Assembly: GCF_021155775.2 (NCBI RefSeq)
Contig: NC_060235.2
Location: forward strand, 1,353,501-1,417,500
Source of the DNA: Neodiprion pinetum
Lineage: Eukaryota; Arthropoda; Insecta; Hymenoptera; Diprionidae
DNA length: 64,000 nt
Direction of reading: 5' to 3'
Positions 1 through 11,790 of the stretch are shown here, piece after piece. The notes under the pieces were generated by a model that saw nothing but the letters and a program-made list of their open reading frames with translations, did no database searches and was not told the DNA's origin. A program made the translations under genes and the position numbers. Numbering within the stretch: position 1 is the stretch's first letter; each line of letters starts with the position of its first letter.

Positions 1-476
1 GCGAGCAACCGCGGATCGCCGATATTGGCATCGTTTTTCCTCACCCATCGACTTGTTTTCTTTTTTATGGTACATTCAGCCCTGACTTCCTTTGCTTTTC
101 TCTACTCTTCTCTCTGATCGCCATTACATTATATTACATTATATTATATTACGTTACACATTCCTGTACTCGGCTTGATCGAATCGAAGGAACTCGATGC
201 TTGGATTTTCCAGTCGTGAATATTAACTGAACGTAAAGAGAGTGAAAGTTTGATAAAGAGAATCGTTGAACGATTGCGTTCCATCTCTTCCTCCCTCTTT
301 ATTTTGTTCTCGTACGACCAGACGACAGATTGTTTAGTTCAATTAATCAATACACAAATGTATACATAAAAAATCGTTCAACCGGCTAATTAATAAATTG
401 GTACCAGCTCGCCACGTTGTGTGTCGAAAGCGCAATTTATTACTCATCGTAAAATTGTCTCATGTATTCATATATA

Positions 477-632
<156 letters not shown>

Positions 633-2483
633 ATAATTCTACCGTATACACGTAATAATTACGCGTGAAGCGTCGTTTAATTTCAATCCACTACGTGTAT
701 ATTCACACTTGCATAAATTGGTTGAAATTGCTTTTATTGTACGCATTTTATAGTATGCTAATGTAGTTACAATAGTTTTGCGCATACACACACATGCACG
801 CACGCAAATGAAAATGCGCGATGCACATGTGTAATTGCGCATAAATAATTAGTAACTACCTTGCCCCGTGCCGAGTAAGCACATGTCATAATTAGCAGAT
901 ATTTTAATTGCTACTAGTTCGCAGTGTAACATAGGTATATTATACGCAGCCGCCATGAAAGGATATATACACCATATCACGCTATACATATACATACACG
1001 TTATTATGCCTATGGAGTTTCTTCAAACCTATACTCTATTCGCGCGTCGCTCTGCGGTAGGTATTATATGTGTGTATTTATTTATACCTCCAGCACCGGA
1101 TGTCCTCGACCCAGCTAACTCTCCACGTGACCCGGCGGTGCAACTTACAGTGGTGAACGGTCACCGGTCAAAGATCACTCCGCGGATATCTAGTTATGGT
1201 CATTCGAGACGGAGAAGTGGTTGAAAGTTGAAATCATTAACCGTTGCTGCGTGCAATTCAGGACTCTTTGGAATTTGGAATTTTTTTTAAATGTTCGGCA
1301 TGCTTTTCATACTAGGTACTGATTTGTCCCAACGGACCAACTTTGAACAAGTCAACTGGTCACATCCTAATGCTGCTGTAAAGTTGGAATATGAGGTATT
1401 CCACGTCGGATTGATCTGACCAAAAGCCTGACGCTCTCAGAATTAGTTTAAACTTTGTGCAAACTTTCTGCCACTTGTCGAGAATATTTCTGTGTGTGTT
1501 TTTTTTAGATTCTTATTCGACGACATTTCGACGGAAATCTTACCGGTATAACCATAATCGGGAATGTTTTGAAGGGGATACGACATTGTTGTAGACGAGT
1601 GATTAAAATGATTTCCAAAGACGTGAAATTTCTCGTTATTTTTTCAGCATACCTTCTAGATGCAGTTTTGCCGCTTGGCTTGTTCTCCGTTCCTCGTAGA
1701 GTTGAACCCTATCTCGACGGGCTCTTGGATGGTGTTTGTAATTACAGCTCTATGACCTCGGCAGAGTCGATAAACCCTTGGTTCCGACATCCGCGTGCTG
1801 CAGGGATGTCCGTCCAATGACATGACCAACTCTTGTTGCGGTTCGATTGAAAATCTGTCACCTATACGTATAGCGGCGTGTAATCGACGTTAATGACGCC
1901 GCTTAACGACCTCTCGGAAATGGATTGAAGTATTCTATTAACGGGGTCTTGCAGTGTGCGGCCCACGTTCGTATGGGTCTGCAGCATCCTGCAGTCCACG
2001 ATCACCGCCTCGTCGAGTATTAGATGTAGCGTTATACTCGTGCTGTGCTTGTAATCCCGACGATTCTAAACGTTAACATCACGCTGTATAACAGTCTGTA
2101 ATCAGTGCAATGCTGGTGGACCTCGCAAGGAGACGATAAGCTTCCTTGGACGACATCGCTACGTGTTACAGGAAATCGATCCGATCCCCCCATAATTCGC
2201 ACCTTTCTTTTTCGTAGAGTCGTTCGTTCGTTCGGTTTGGCTTACGTCAGTTTAGGTTTGGTTAGGTTAAGTTGTACCTACTCCTATACCACGGCGAATA
2301 CGGAGAGTCTTCGATGTCGTACCGTTGATTCTGTTACAATTCCAGGACAAATTCCTCAAGTCAAGACAAGCGTACCTTGATAAATTCCTGAAAAATACAG
2401 TTGTCGAAGTTATAAGCTTCAATTTCAGAATCGGCTTGTATCCAATTATCTAATTAGATAAGAACGAGGGATTAATCACGTGT

Positions 2484-2625
2484 GAAATTTCTTGAAATCT
2501 TTTGAAATTTTTTGAAATCTTTCGAAACCCCACGAGGTCTTTTGTGATCTTTTGAAATTGTCTGAAATCATTAAAATCTCTATAAATCTATTGAAATTCC
2601 TGAAACCTTTGTAATCCTGAAATCA
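2484..2625. repeat. Degenerate tandem repeat around TTGAAATCTTT
   Basis: The words GAAATCT, GAAATTT, TGATCT and GAAATTC recur about every 10-12 bases through this stretch. This gives a loose minisatellite with a unit near TTGAAATCTTT. Units are diverged and there is no sign of coding. It may be a decayed satellite or the inside of an old transposon. Confidence 0.6.
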
Positions 2626-4371
2626 GGTGTACATCAAATCCCTTGGATAAGAACCTTATTTTCTATTTTCACCTTTTCTTGCTCGACGATATATTGAAAA
2701 CCTAGTGTTGTTTCCTCTTCGCAGAATTCGTTTAGTAACCACGACGAATTCGTCTCTCGTTCAATAATCTTGCATTTGACGATTATTACGTACAGTAGGG
2801 GTTGCGGTCGGTAGTTCGTTCTCGGTGTTATCGTGACAGCCGTGGTTGTGGCGAGGTATACGATCCGTTTGTCAATCTCGTATGCTGATAAATTTGTTTT
2901 GTTTTTTAGCCCGCAGTGAATAGAAACTTATAAATAACAATTTCTGTGTGCATCTTCTCGCGTACATACTATACATATACCGCTAGCTCGCAGCGTATAG
3001 ATTTATACTCTCTAATTATATATCTGCCGTTCGTTCGTCCGACTCACCTTAACGTTATACATGTACGTATAACCTATCTCGCGGTACGTGCACGGCCATC
3101 CGTCTTCGGTATTGTGTGAAATTGAATTCTTCGCGTCGAGGAGACGAGGTGAAAAAAATTGGAAGAAGAAATATTGGGATCGTATACTTTCGATTTTCTT
3201 GACGATGATGTAACTTGTGTGCTTCCGTTGACTTGTACCGTGGTAAAGAACGAGTTGAAAATTAGCTATTGTAGGGAGAAGTTTTATCGGCGATCAATTA
3301 AGTTCTGAATAATTGTAGAATATTTTAAATATATATATATACATATTTGTATTATGTAATTGATGTACCGCGGGGTAAGTAGTTAAAGCCCGGTAGACGT
3401 ATCGCCGATTCGCATATAATTTCGTATTCATATCTCGGGTCACTTGAGCCTCTGAACCGTGAATCGCGTAATCCTAAAGTTTATTACAGCTATTCGGGTG
3501 AAATATGCACATAATCGGTTGGTATAATTTGCTGTAATTACCCGTGGAGGTGTCTTGGAAAATTATCTATCGCCACGCACGCATTATACGAGCTGCGGAC
3601 GCGCTGGCGGTGCGTTGGGTAGCTGCAGCGGCCTTCGGGTTCCTCGGCCAAGCGATGCTCTACTAGGTTAGAGACAGACCGTGTAACCGCGTGTTCGGAT
3701 AAACGTTACGGTATACGTGACACGGGTACATATCGGCTTCTAGGCAGGAAATTCAATTTCATCTTCGCGTCAGGATCGACCGTATATTCGAATACGTTAT
3801 ATCGAGGATCGATGGATCATTAGGGGTATTATTATACTTACGATTAGTCGGGATTTTTTTGAAACAGACTTTTTTTTAATTTCATTTTTGTAACGGATGT
3901 ATTATGGATTCGAGTATATGCACAGAAAATTTCATGTCGATCCGAGAAAATATTCTCCAAGTTAAGCGCACGTTTGGAAAAACGCCTCGGAGTGTTTGAA
4001 AGTGCTTTTGAAACTTTGCGCGCGTTTTTCTCAAAACCATGTTTTCACAGTCGGTGAACAAGATTTCTTGAAAACGGCTGAACCGATCGGTCTCAAACTT
4101 TCACACCAGCTTTATGAATATATTTTTCAGTCCTTGATCGAAGGTTTTTTCTCGTTGGTAAATATTGTGCATTTGATGACAAATTAAGGCGAAAATTTTT
4201 ATGAAAAAACGAATTTTTTTTTTTGAGAAGACTCTGTTTCTTGTTAAAAATTAATATTTTGCTCATTCCTTCGATCGAAGACTAGGTAATACCTTATATT
4301 AGCTAAATATTGTTTGTTTTTTCATTTCGGATGATCTAGTCTAGAGATATCTCACCATAAGACGCCTTGTT

Positions 4372-4562
4372 TTAGAGGTGCTTGCGGAAATCGGCTATAG
4401 CCGCTTTAAAAATCATGAGTCTTACAAATAAAAAATATCAGAATGAAGTTCAATGTTACCCCAATATGTGCATAAATTTTTGTATTAATAAATTGAAATT
4501 TCTGGATGAGAAATATTTGAAAAATCGATTTCTTCGGCCTCTTGACTAATTATATATAACCC
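4372..4562 (+). mobile_element. MITE relic, GGGGTTAT family, copy 1
   Basis: This stretch is clearly similar to the reverse complement of 23881-24118. Both carry, in the same order, GCTTTAAAA..CAT, CTTACAAATAAAAAA or its equivalent, CAGAATGAAGTT, CCAATATGT, TTAATAAATTGAA and CGGCCTC, and both end in ATAACCC. No coding capacity is seen. The left end of this copy cannot be placed. The second copy shows GGGGTTAT at both ends, so this is probably a small non-autonomous DNA transposon of unknown superfamily. It lies about 430 bp before the splice acceptor of exon A. Confidence 0.65.
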
Positions 4563-4680
4563 GTTAATAACAATACAAATAACAATAAAGATTTCAGGTC
4601 GATATCGAGCTTGAAAAATATACTCACAACTTTTCGAGATCGATTAATTCATTTCGTAATTATAATTATTTCGGCATATG

Positions 4681-4930
4681 CAGGGCGATCAGAGAAAATT
4701 GAACGCTTGCGAATCACGAGGCTGAAATTAGTAACGTTAACGTAACGAAAGATCTGGGACAAATCATTGTTGCGCAATTTTAGAATGACTTTCAAGGAGT
4801 CCGTTTTTCAAAATAAGAGTATATTTCGTTTATCATCGTTTACTAAATTTCAGATATTCCGAAAGTTGCGAAGTGCGAAACGATTTTTTCTCAGTACGCG
4901 TCGTTACGATAACGTTACTAACTTCATCCT
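4681..4930. mobile_element. MITE, GTAACGTTA family, copy 1
   Basis: Inverted repeats at 4722-4743 (CTGAAATTAGTAACGTTAAC) and 4906-4927 (GATAACGTTACTAACTTC) face each other about 160 bp apart. A second copy lies at 37801-38055. Both copies begin CAGGG, share a roughly 40-bp outer stretch, and share the inner words ATGACTTTCAAGGAGT and TACTTATG/TTTACTAAATTTC. The right border is not sharp and could run to about 4970. There is no coding capacity. The element ends only tens of bases before the branch-point/polypyrimidine region of exon A, so it may contribute sequence to that 3' splice site. Confidence 0.7.
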
Positions 4931-4997
4931 CGTTGTTAGTCGTGTCCGTGAAGTATGGTCCATTGATGAAACGAGAAATTCCATTTTACTTTTCCAG

Positions 4998-5133
4998 AAC
5001 CGTGACAACCTGGCGGACGGTTCGGAGCGAGACTCCCCTGGGAGCAGCGGGGGTGGAACAAGTAGCAGCGGTCGTCGACCTCTAACATCTATAATCGAAC
5101 ACCTGCGCGTATCCAAAAGTAAACTTCAAAATG
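4998..5133 (+). CDS. Internal coding exon A of an unrecognised gene
   Basis: The acceptor is a pyrimidine tract ending TTTTACTTTTCCAG (AG at 4996-4997). The donor is ATG|GTGAGTG, a near-consensus site (GT at 5134-5135). The 136 bases read in one frame from AAC as Asn-Arg-Asp, then NLADGSERDSP, a Ser/Gly run (SSGGGTSSSG), then RRPLTSIIEHLRVSKSKLQN, and leave one base (G) of the next codon. GC content and codon use are clearly higher than in the surrounding AT-rich DNA. No fold or family was recognised. The Ser/Gly part looks disordered and RDSP is a possible proline-directed phosphorylation site. IIEHLRVSKSKL could be a short amphipathic helix. The phase (0 in, 1 out) fits exon B. The exon is called from splice signals and composition only, with no transcript evidence. 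Confidence 0.7.
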
Positions 5134-6277
5134 GTGAGTGTCAAAATCCGTAGTAATCCGACCATGCCCCATTTGTTCTTCATCTACGTTCCACGCGGAG
5201 CTCCGACCCTTCTCTTCAATTATAGGTAAAATTATATTGTAGAGAACGACTTGAAGGTCGTCGCGAGTGTTGAAGAGTAGAGGAATTGTTATTGTATGAG
5301 GTGTTTTTTAACCGTCACCGTTGAAATTATTGCGTAGCTTGATCTGCGGGGAATAGTTTTTCTCTTTTCGTTGAGCGTTGTAACTCGAGGTTGAAATTCC
5401 TCAGCCGTTTTTCGGGCGCGGCAATAAGGCTCGAAGAAGAATAAGAAGAAGAAGAGCGAGGTGGAGAAGGATAATGCCGCCCCTGCGATGCGGCAGCGTC
5501 GGCAGTTTGTACCGGTAGCACTTCATCATTTTATCCAGATAGTTGGAGCTGTCGGTCGTGTATCCTTGTCCGTGCCATGGCGCAACTTATCAGAGTTCCC
5601 GCTGTCTGCGATGCTGCAGCCGAAGGGAGGAGGGACGACTGGTCGCTCAGAAGCTTCTCTTCGACGATATTGCCCGAAGTAAAGAGAGTAATGGAGAAAA
5701 AGAGACTTGGAAGCAGGCGAGGACGGGGAGGACGAGGAGGAGGGATGGTCCTCCGTATCCTTTATATGCTGGATGGTCAACGCGTGCAGCACCAGAAGCG
5801 TATCTCGTAAGTGCAGAATCTAGAGTCTGCCGCATGCATGAACGCCAACGGTGATATTCCTGTGACGTTTTATTCTCACTACCGCATCGCACGATTCTCT
5901 TCCGCACGTAGCATTGGGTACCTACAGGATACTTTTCTTCCCATATTATTCTTATATTCGTATTCTACTTCCTCATTCCCGTCAGTTGAGCATGTAGAGC
6001 AGAACCTCATCGATTAAGGATAAGGTTGGTGGGTCAGTTCATGAAAAATATACTTTGCGATGGATGATGATGATGATGTGGTGAGAATCACTGATCCTCG
6101 GTATGTTTGAGTTACTCTCGCGAATGTTCTTTCTCCTAGGTTTTTGAACATTTTCGAACGTTCCGATATGGAAAACCGTTACAGCTGATGAGCGAGTGTC
6201 GAAATTTGGTGAATACCTAGTCAATGTGCTTATATCGTATCGTAATCACATTAACAAAAAGTATCCCCGGTAGAAAT

Positions 6278-6445
6278 TTGATCAGGTCCTGATCAAGTTG
6301 GAATCAGGCGTGCCTCATTAAGGCGCACCTGACGTGGTCCTGGTCAGGTCGGCCTCAGGCATTCCTTACAATTACCAAGACGTGAATTTTGAGGCCCTCG
6401 TCAGGTTGTCATCAGGCCCTGGTCAGGTTAATATCAGGCATGACC
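6278..6445. repeat. Cluster of TCAGG-type short repeats
   Basis: Words such as TGATCAGGTCCTGATCA, GGTCCTGGTCAGGTC, CTCAGGCAT, GTCAGGTTG, CATCAGGCCCTGGTCAGG and TATCAGGCATGACC recur every 15-30 bases. Several are themselves palindromic. This looks like a degenerate array of a roughly 20-bp unit or the end of a transposon with sub-terminal repeats. It abuts the small inverted-repeat element at 6451-6586 and may be part of it. Confidence 0.55.
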
Positions 6446-6450
6446 TCGTA

Positions 6451-6586
6451 CGGGTCTAGATTATACAATTTTACTTTTCACATTTACGGCCATTCAAGCA
6501 TTGTGCTTAGTTTGTAAAACTTCGTCAACCAATCAGATTACTTGGATGGTGGGAAATGTCAAAAGTGAAATTACATAATCGACCCC
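6451..6586. mobile_element. Small inverted-repeat element (about 136 bp)
   Basis: The left arm GGGTCTAGATTATACAATTT followed by TACTTTTCACATTT (from 6452) pairs with the right arm AAATGTCAAAAGTGAAAT followed by TACATAATCGACCCC (ending 6586). The arms are about 33 bp with a few mismatches and a loop of about 67 bp. Nothing coding is seen. It is a MITE-like structure of unknown family, and no second copy was noticed in the window. Confidence 0.5.
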
Positions 6587-7499
6587 CTGAGTCTGGTGAA
6601 AATTCCCGCTCGGGATACATCGATTTTCGATTCATCTATCTTCTCAATTGAGCTCGCAAACATAGATCAGTAGAAATGTCTTGCGCGTCGATATGTCGCG
6701 GCGCCAATGTCAAAAGAGCTTTTATATAATCTCATCCGCCCTTTTAGCTTTAGAGAGCTATTTAAAACCAAAAGGACGTATATTTTTTTATTGTATGCTT
6801 CACGCGCTATAACTTCTAATCGAATGAACTCTTGAACACACGTTCGCGAGCGAACTTCTCGCTGAATTCATGCCCCGAGGTTACACGGGCATTATGATGT
6901 CATTCTGCTTAGCTCGTGTGCCTCGCGAACTCTCGATAGCTTGCTGTAATGTCTTTTATACATAGATACCTAACCGTACGTTCCACACATTACGCCTGTG
7001 CCAATGTATCCTTACGTCAGCCTTATTCCTCCTTATACTCACGCACCCGCACCACGTGTGCACCGCGTGCATGCCGCTCCGCTCTTTAAGACCGCCACCA
7101 ACGCGTTGCATTACTCAATGCTCGATACATCTTATTTATATTATATATTATCTTATTATATATTATTAGATATTTTATGTATTCGGATCGAGGGATATTT
7201 ACCTACCGGCAAATTGTTACAACTCGAACCCACAAGCCGCTCCTTGATTTTCTTCATCCTCTTCTCGCCGCGCCGACTCTCCGCAACGGATTATCCTTTA
7301 TACCCTGTGTTCTCCGTCTATACGGCATATATTATACACAATATTTTATGCAACTTGTATCCCTGCATACATATATTGTCGTTGATGATCCTCGCATACA
7401 TCAGAGTGCAGGAAGACTTCGTAAACCTGCAACAGCGAATTCGTAATCAGATTTTTATAGGTTTGAATCTTTAATCTTATTCTTGACGGTTGGCTTGTT

Positions 7500-9020
7500 T
7501 CAACTTTTCTTTTTTTTATCCTACTTCCTCTATTTGCAATTCTGCAGACGTTCTACAAAATCTCGTTTGACAGCACCGTTTTAATCAATTACTATCTTTC
7601 TATAAATCAGCAAATATATATTCAGCGTGATGTAACTTGCTTGGGTATGATTGTATATTATAACCATAATTTAACAAAGCGAATGCAGAAACGTTAATAG
7701 AATATATAAAATTTTGACAAATTCATGTTTCATTTTTAACAGTGATATTTGGCTTGGATTTCAAAACCTGATTTTAATATACCTGTATTCAGAATTTATC
7801 CTATAGATATAGAAAATGTTGAGAGAAAAAATTTTCACAACTTGTTTAGTAAATGATATATCTTTATGTATTTTATCAATATATAATTGAACGAAAAAAT
7901 ACTTTCTAACTGTACGCTCGGATTTAAAATCCGGTTCCTAATAGATTCATAATATTTATCATGAATGTCACCCGGGTTTTTTGAAACGTTGTATAAATAT
8001 TTTACAATATTTTTTCTAAACAATTATGGTAATGCGTGCATCGGATACTCACTGGAAAGAGATTTTTTTTTTTTTTCAACTTTTAAGTCAACGCGATTGG
8101 AAATGATTTATGTATAACATTTACTTGAGGGTGTTTAGGTTGGAATAATTGAAATCGTATATTTTTTGTGAGATTAGTTTATCCCGGCGATAGATTCGTT
8201 AAAGCTACCTACACACACACGTATATAATTAATAATTGAGAAACGTGGTGCATAAGTTTATTTTCTTTCGGCACTTGATTTTATGATATAATTACGGGCT
8301 TGAGAACGTTACGGTAGAAGCGGTTTCACCTGCAGTTCACTGCCATAAGAGGACATTATTAACCAATTGTAATAGTAAGATCGAGAATTAAAACGACACG
8401 TTGCACGGTAGATAATAAGTTTGATTCGTCCGTCGCGTTGTCGATTGGTGTCTGCACGGTGTGGATACGGGCATAATCAGGGGCGTCTTTTTTTGGGGGG
8501 CATTGTGTGCTCTGCAGGGGCCTTTTCTTCAATACGGGGGCACGGACAATTTATAATGCAATTAATGCCTCGGATAGCAGCGCTTGCGGATTTATTACTA
8601 TCTTCGGGAGCAGTAGGACGAGACGTGGGTCGAGGGCCTCTCGGATGAGTTATAAGACACCGGCGGTAGCTGCCTCGGCGAAACCATTATTTATTACCAA
8701 CGTTTGATTATTTCTATATAATGTGTATATATATATATATATATACGTATATATGCATATATATATACATACTTACGCTTCATCTCCTACCTCCATACAT
8801 TCGTAGCTACGTATTTCATACACCCACGAATACGCTCTGCACATTAGCGATGCTCGATGAACCAAATACCGAGTGCCTATCAAGCTGAGATTCGTGCGTC
8901 GCTATGCAGGCATTATTATCCGGGTTGAGGCTCGGCACATTCTTTGAAAGGCTACAGCTGGACTGCTACTTGATTCATTTGGGCGGATTATGCGTGGGGC
9001 GTTCCGTTCCAACTCTATCA
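7500..9020. other. AT-rich intronic DNA, no gene seen
   Basis: Plain AT-rich sequence with short homopolymers and a TA/ATATAC microsatellite at about 8725-8770. A G-rich patch at 8478-8560 (CAGGGGCGTC and several G runs) resembles the termini of some hAT elements, but no second end was found. Confidence 0.5.
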
Positions 9021-9021
9021 A

Positions 9022-9180
9022 TGCTTGGATGGCCTAATATCATATCTATTTTTGGAAGTTTTTTTTTTAAAGAAAAAAAACACTTGAAGCAATCTCACTA
9101 TGAGGGCTTTATTGTTTATAGTTTTAACAACATTTTATTGCACTGTAAAAAGGAAAACTCAAAAGCGGGATCTCTAAATC
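9022..9180 (+). mobile_element. Left half of a GTACAGCTTGGAC-family MITE
   Basis: GCTTGGATGGCCTAATATCA, then TATCTATTTTTGGAAGTTTTT, CACTTGAAGCAATCTCA and GAGGGCTTTATTGTTTATAG match, in the same order, the left arm of the fuller copies at 21027-21517 and 46710-46950. The right arm is missing, so this is a truncated copy. The open frame across it is not meaningful. Confidence 0.65.
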
Positions 9181-11626
9181 TTATCGGATTGCGCTGAATT
9201 TGCAGGGGAATTTTTTTCTTTAGCGAATCACTATATCATACGTACATGAAATTTATTCTATTGTAGTAACGTAATTTGTCCATGTCCGTTGTTATAAATA
9301 TACAATGATGTTACGCACCATAGATAATATTTCTTAAGCTTATATTTATTAATATCGATATTCACTCGTAGATACATAGTAGTGTAACGGCCAATTAGAT
9401 GATGTATATTTTTATATTCAAGCCCACACGAACTATTACACATCCGCGCTTCAGCGCAAACCGATTAACGTCAGATGTTATACTCGGTAATAATCGCGCG
9501 GTTAAATTGCTCTTTTCTAGCAGGCTGCAGGCTTTCGAGACTAGCTAAAGCAACGAGTCAGTTTGTACGAACTCTAATCGCGGATAGATTTATTATAGAT
9601 CTGTACATACATTATACATATACAAATATACATACATGTATACATGTATCAGCGTACAGAAAATTCACCTGGGTTTCTTCTGTGTGTATTATAGGTATAC
9701 GTTATATGAGTGGGGAAAAAAATTGTTGACATGAAAAAGCGAGAAAATAAAACTGCGAGCGTGTACGATGATCCCATGTAGAAGATGCAGAAGAAAAAAA
9801 AGGAATGATAAATCGGGGGGAAAAAAAAAGAAGGAACATTCTTAATCAAACGTTTGGTCAAACACGACTATTTAGTGATCGTATAATGCTCACACTCTAT
9901 GAGAATATCCGGCAATTAAAATTCAAATCGATCAACGGCGTAGATAATCCTCGTACCTGCTATACTTTATTATAATTGTTGCTTAATCCAAATAGTTGGA
10001 CAGGGTAATAATCATTCATTAAGGCGAATCACTCGTATGAAATTCTCACATATATATATTATACTTCGGATGAAAGGCTACAAGAGAAAGAAAAAAAAGA
10101 CAAAACAAAAAGAAGAAGAAGAATAATGAAAGAAAACGGTGACTATTTCAAGTGGCTCGCGAAGGTGACTGACTACCTTGACGTCATTCGCGTGCTCCGG
10201 TTAACGAGTAGTTGTAGAGATGAAACGAGAAGACAGGTAGATGTAAATAAACGGAGATGCACGTATTGCTGATGGAAAAGATACTATGTGAGGGGAAAAG
10301 AGAGAGAGATAGAGAGAGAGTGCGTTTTTATCTTCCTGTGTGCGTGTACGAGAGAGCGAAAAGATACCAAGTTCAGAGAGAATGGCTCGTGACGAGACAT
10401 GAATTGGTTCGTCCTGATTTTCAAATACTTGGCTAGAGATGAAAATTGTTTTTTTTTTTTTTTCTCGAAAAATTTCCGCACCCGAATATTGCATCTTGAA
10501 TAATATCTTACACGTAGCTAATCCAATAGAAAACAACTGGCCTGGATTTGTACAAATTGAAAATAAAATATGCACCACGAGGTGGATTTGTGCGCAGGTC
10601 ACTGGCTAGCTGAAGCATCGCTACGTGACTTATATACGTCAGTATACTCGTGTGTACGTATAATGTATGGAATAGAAATCCCATGTAGAAAGGGATCTGA
10701 CCTGTTGATCCTCGGTTTTAGAGGCCTACAAAACGATCATCGTTACTGTGTTTGTACCTACATAGACTGTGTATATATACAATGTACATTATATACATAT
10801 ATACATAACGCGTGAAGAGCAGTGATTGAGTAAGGTTAGAAAACGCATACGTCGATGTCTCGGATACCTCAATTCTCTGTGTAGAGGATGTGTTTGTACC
10901 TACTTATAAACTGCACGCGTTGCGTTGCTACCAAAGAAGTTAGCGGACTGTAAAGATACGTACATGAGCTGCTAACTGACCGTAATTTGTATGATACCTA
11001 CCCGACTGTTCATTTGACAACTATACGAGTACAGATTAGATTTCTTCCCCTTTTTTCAATTCATTAGGATAGACAAATTACGTCCAACTGTATTTCGTTG
11101 CTCTGAAAACAAAGTTTTATTTCATTGATTACAAGTTTTGTTTACATTGTGTACTGAAACTCTTACTTGAAAACAAAGAAACGACGGTTAAGTTTTTATT
11201 TCATTTCAAAATCTAGTCACCCTCGATATTGTTAAATGATTTATACTTGGTTCTTCTACCGCACAAGGCGGTTCCCACTCTACTCTCATGGAGCGTGGCA
11301 AAATTGAAATTTTCAAAAAATACATTTTCTTTACATACGTTAGGGCGGGTCAGAAAAAGGCTATTGTTTTTTTTTTATTTCCCTCTTTTTCGCGATTATT
11401 GTACCTTTTCACTAAAAAAATCAGCTCGCACGAAAGGGCTGGGATGGAATTTTTTTTTTTAATACTCCCTCGGCAACGTTAAAATTTCGAAAAAGGCCTA
11501 TTTTCGAGAGTTTCAATGTTGACATATCCTTAAATCCTTCGGTGGCTATGTTATTTTTCTGACGAAACGAAACAAAAGTTTTTGCAGAAAAACCTGAGAT
11601 GCGGGCGATGTTTTTTTTTTTTTTTG
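9181..11626. other. Intronic DNA without recognisable gene
   Basis: AT-rich with A- and T-runs and a GA-rich patch at about 10300-10320. The frames open here are short, low in complexity and carry no family signature. Confidence 0.5.
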
Positions 11627-11790
11627 TCATTAATTTTAATGAAAATAGTTCTTAAACGTTCTTGAAACTATGAATAATAAAGCTCTCAAACTGAAATTGC
11701 TCCAAATGTTTTCATTGTCGTGTAAAAAAAAATAAATAAATGAATAAAAACTCGTAAAAATAGGTATGATTTTAGACCGTCCAAGCTGAC
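11627..11790 (+). mobile_element. Right half of a GTACAGCTTGGAC-family MITE
   Basis: The stretch from about 11640 carries CTTGAAACTATGAATAATAA, then AGCTCTCAAACTGAAATTGC, TCCAAATGTTTTCATT and TAGGTATGATTTTAGACCGT followed by CCAAGCTGA. These closely match the right arm of the copy at 46710-46950. A left arm was not found in the 600 bp before it, so the copy is truncated or its left part has diverged too far. Confidence 0.7.

Noticed and set aside
8478..8560. CAGGGGCGTC and nearby G-runs resembling a hAT terminus
   Set aside because: No matching opposite end or transposase piece was found within a few kb.
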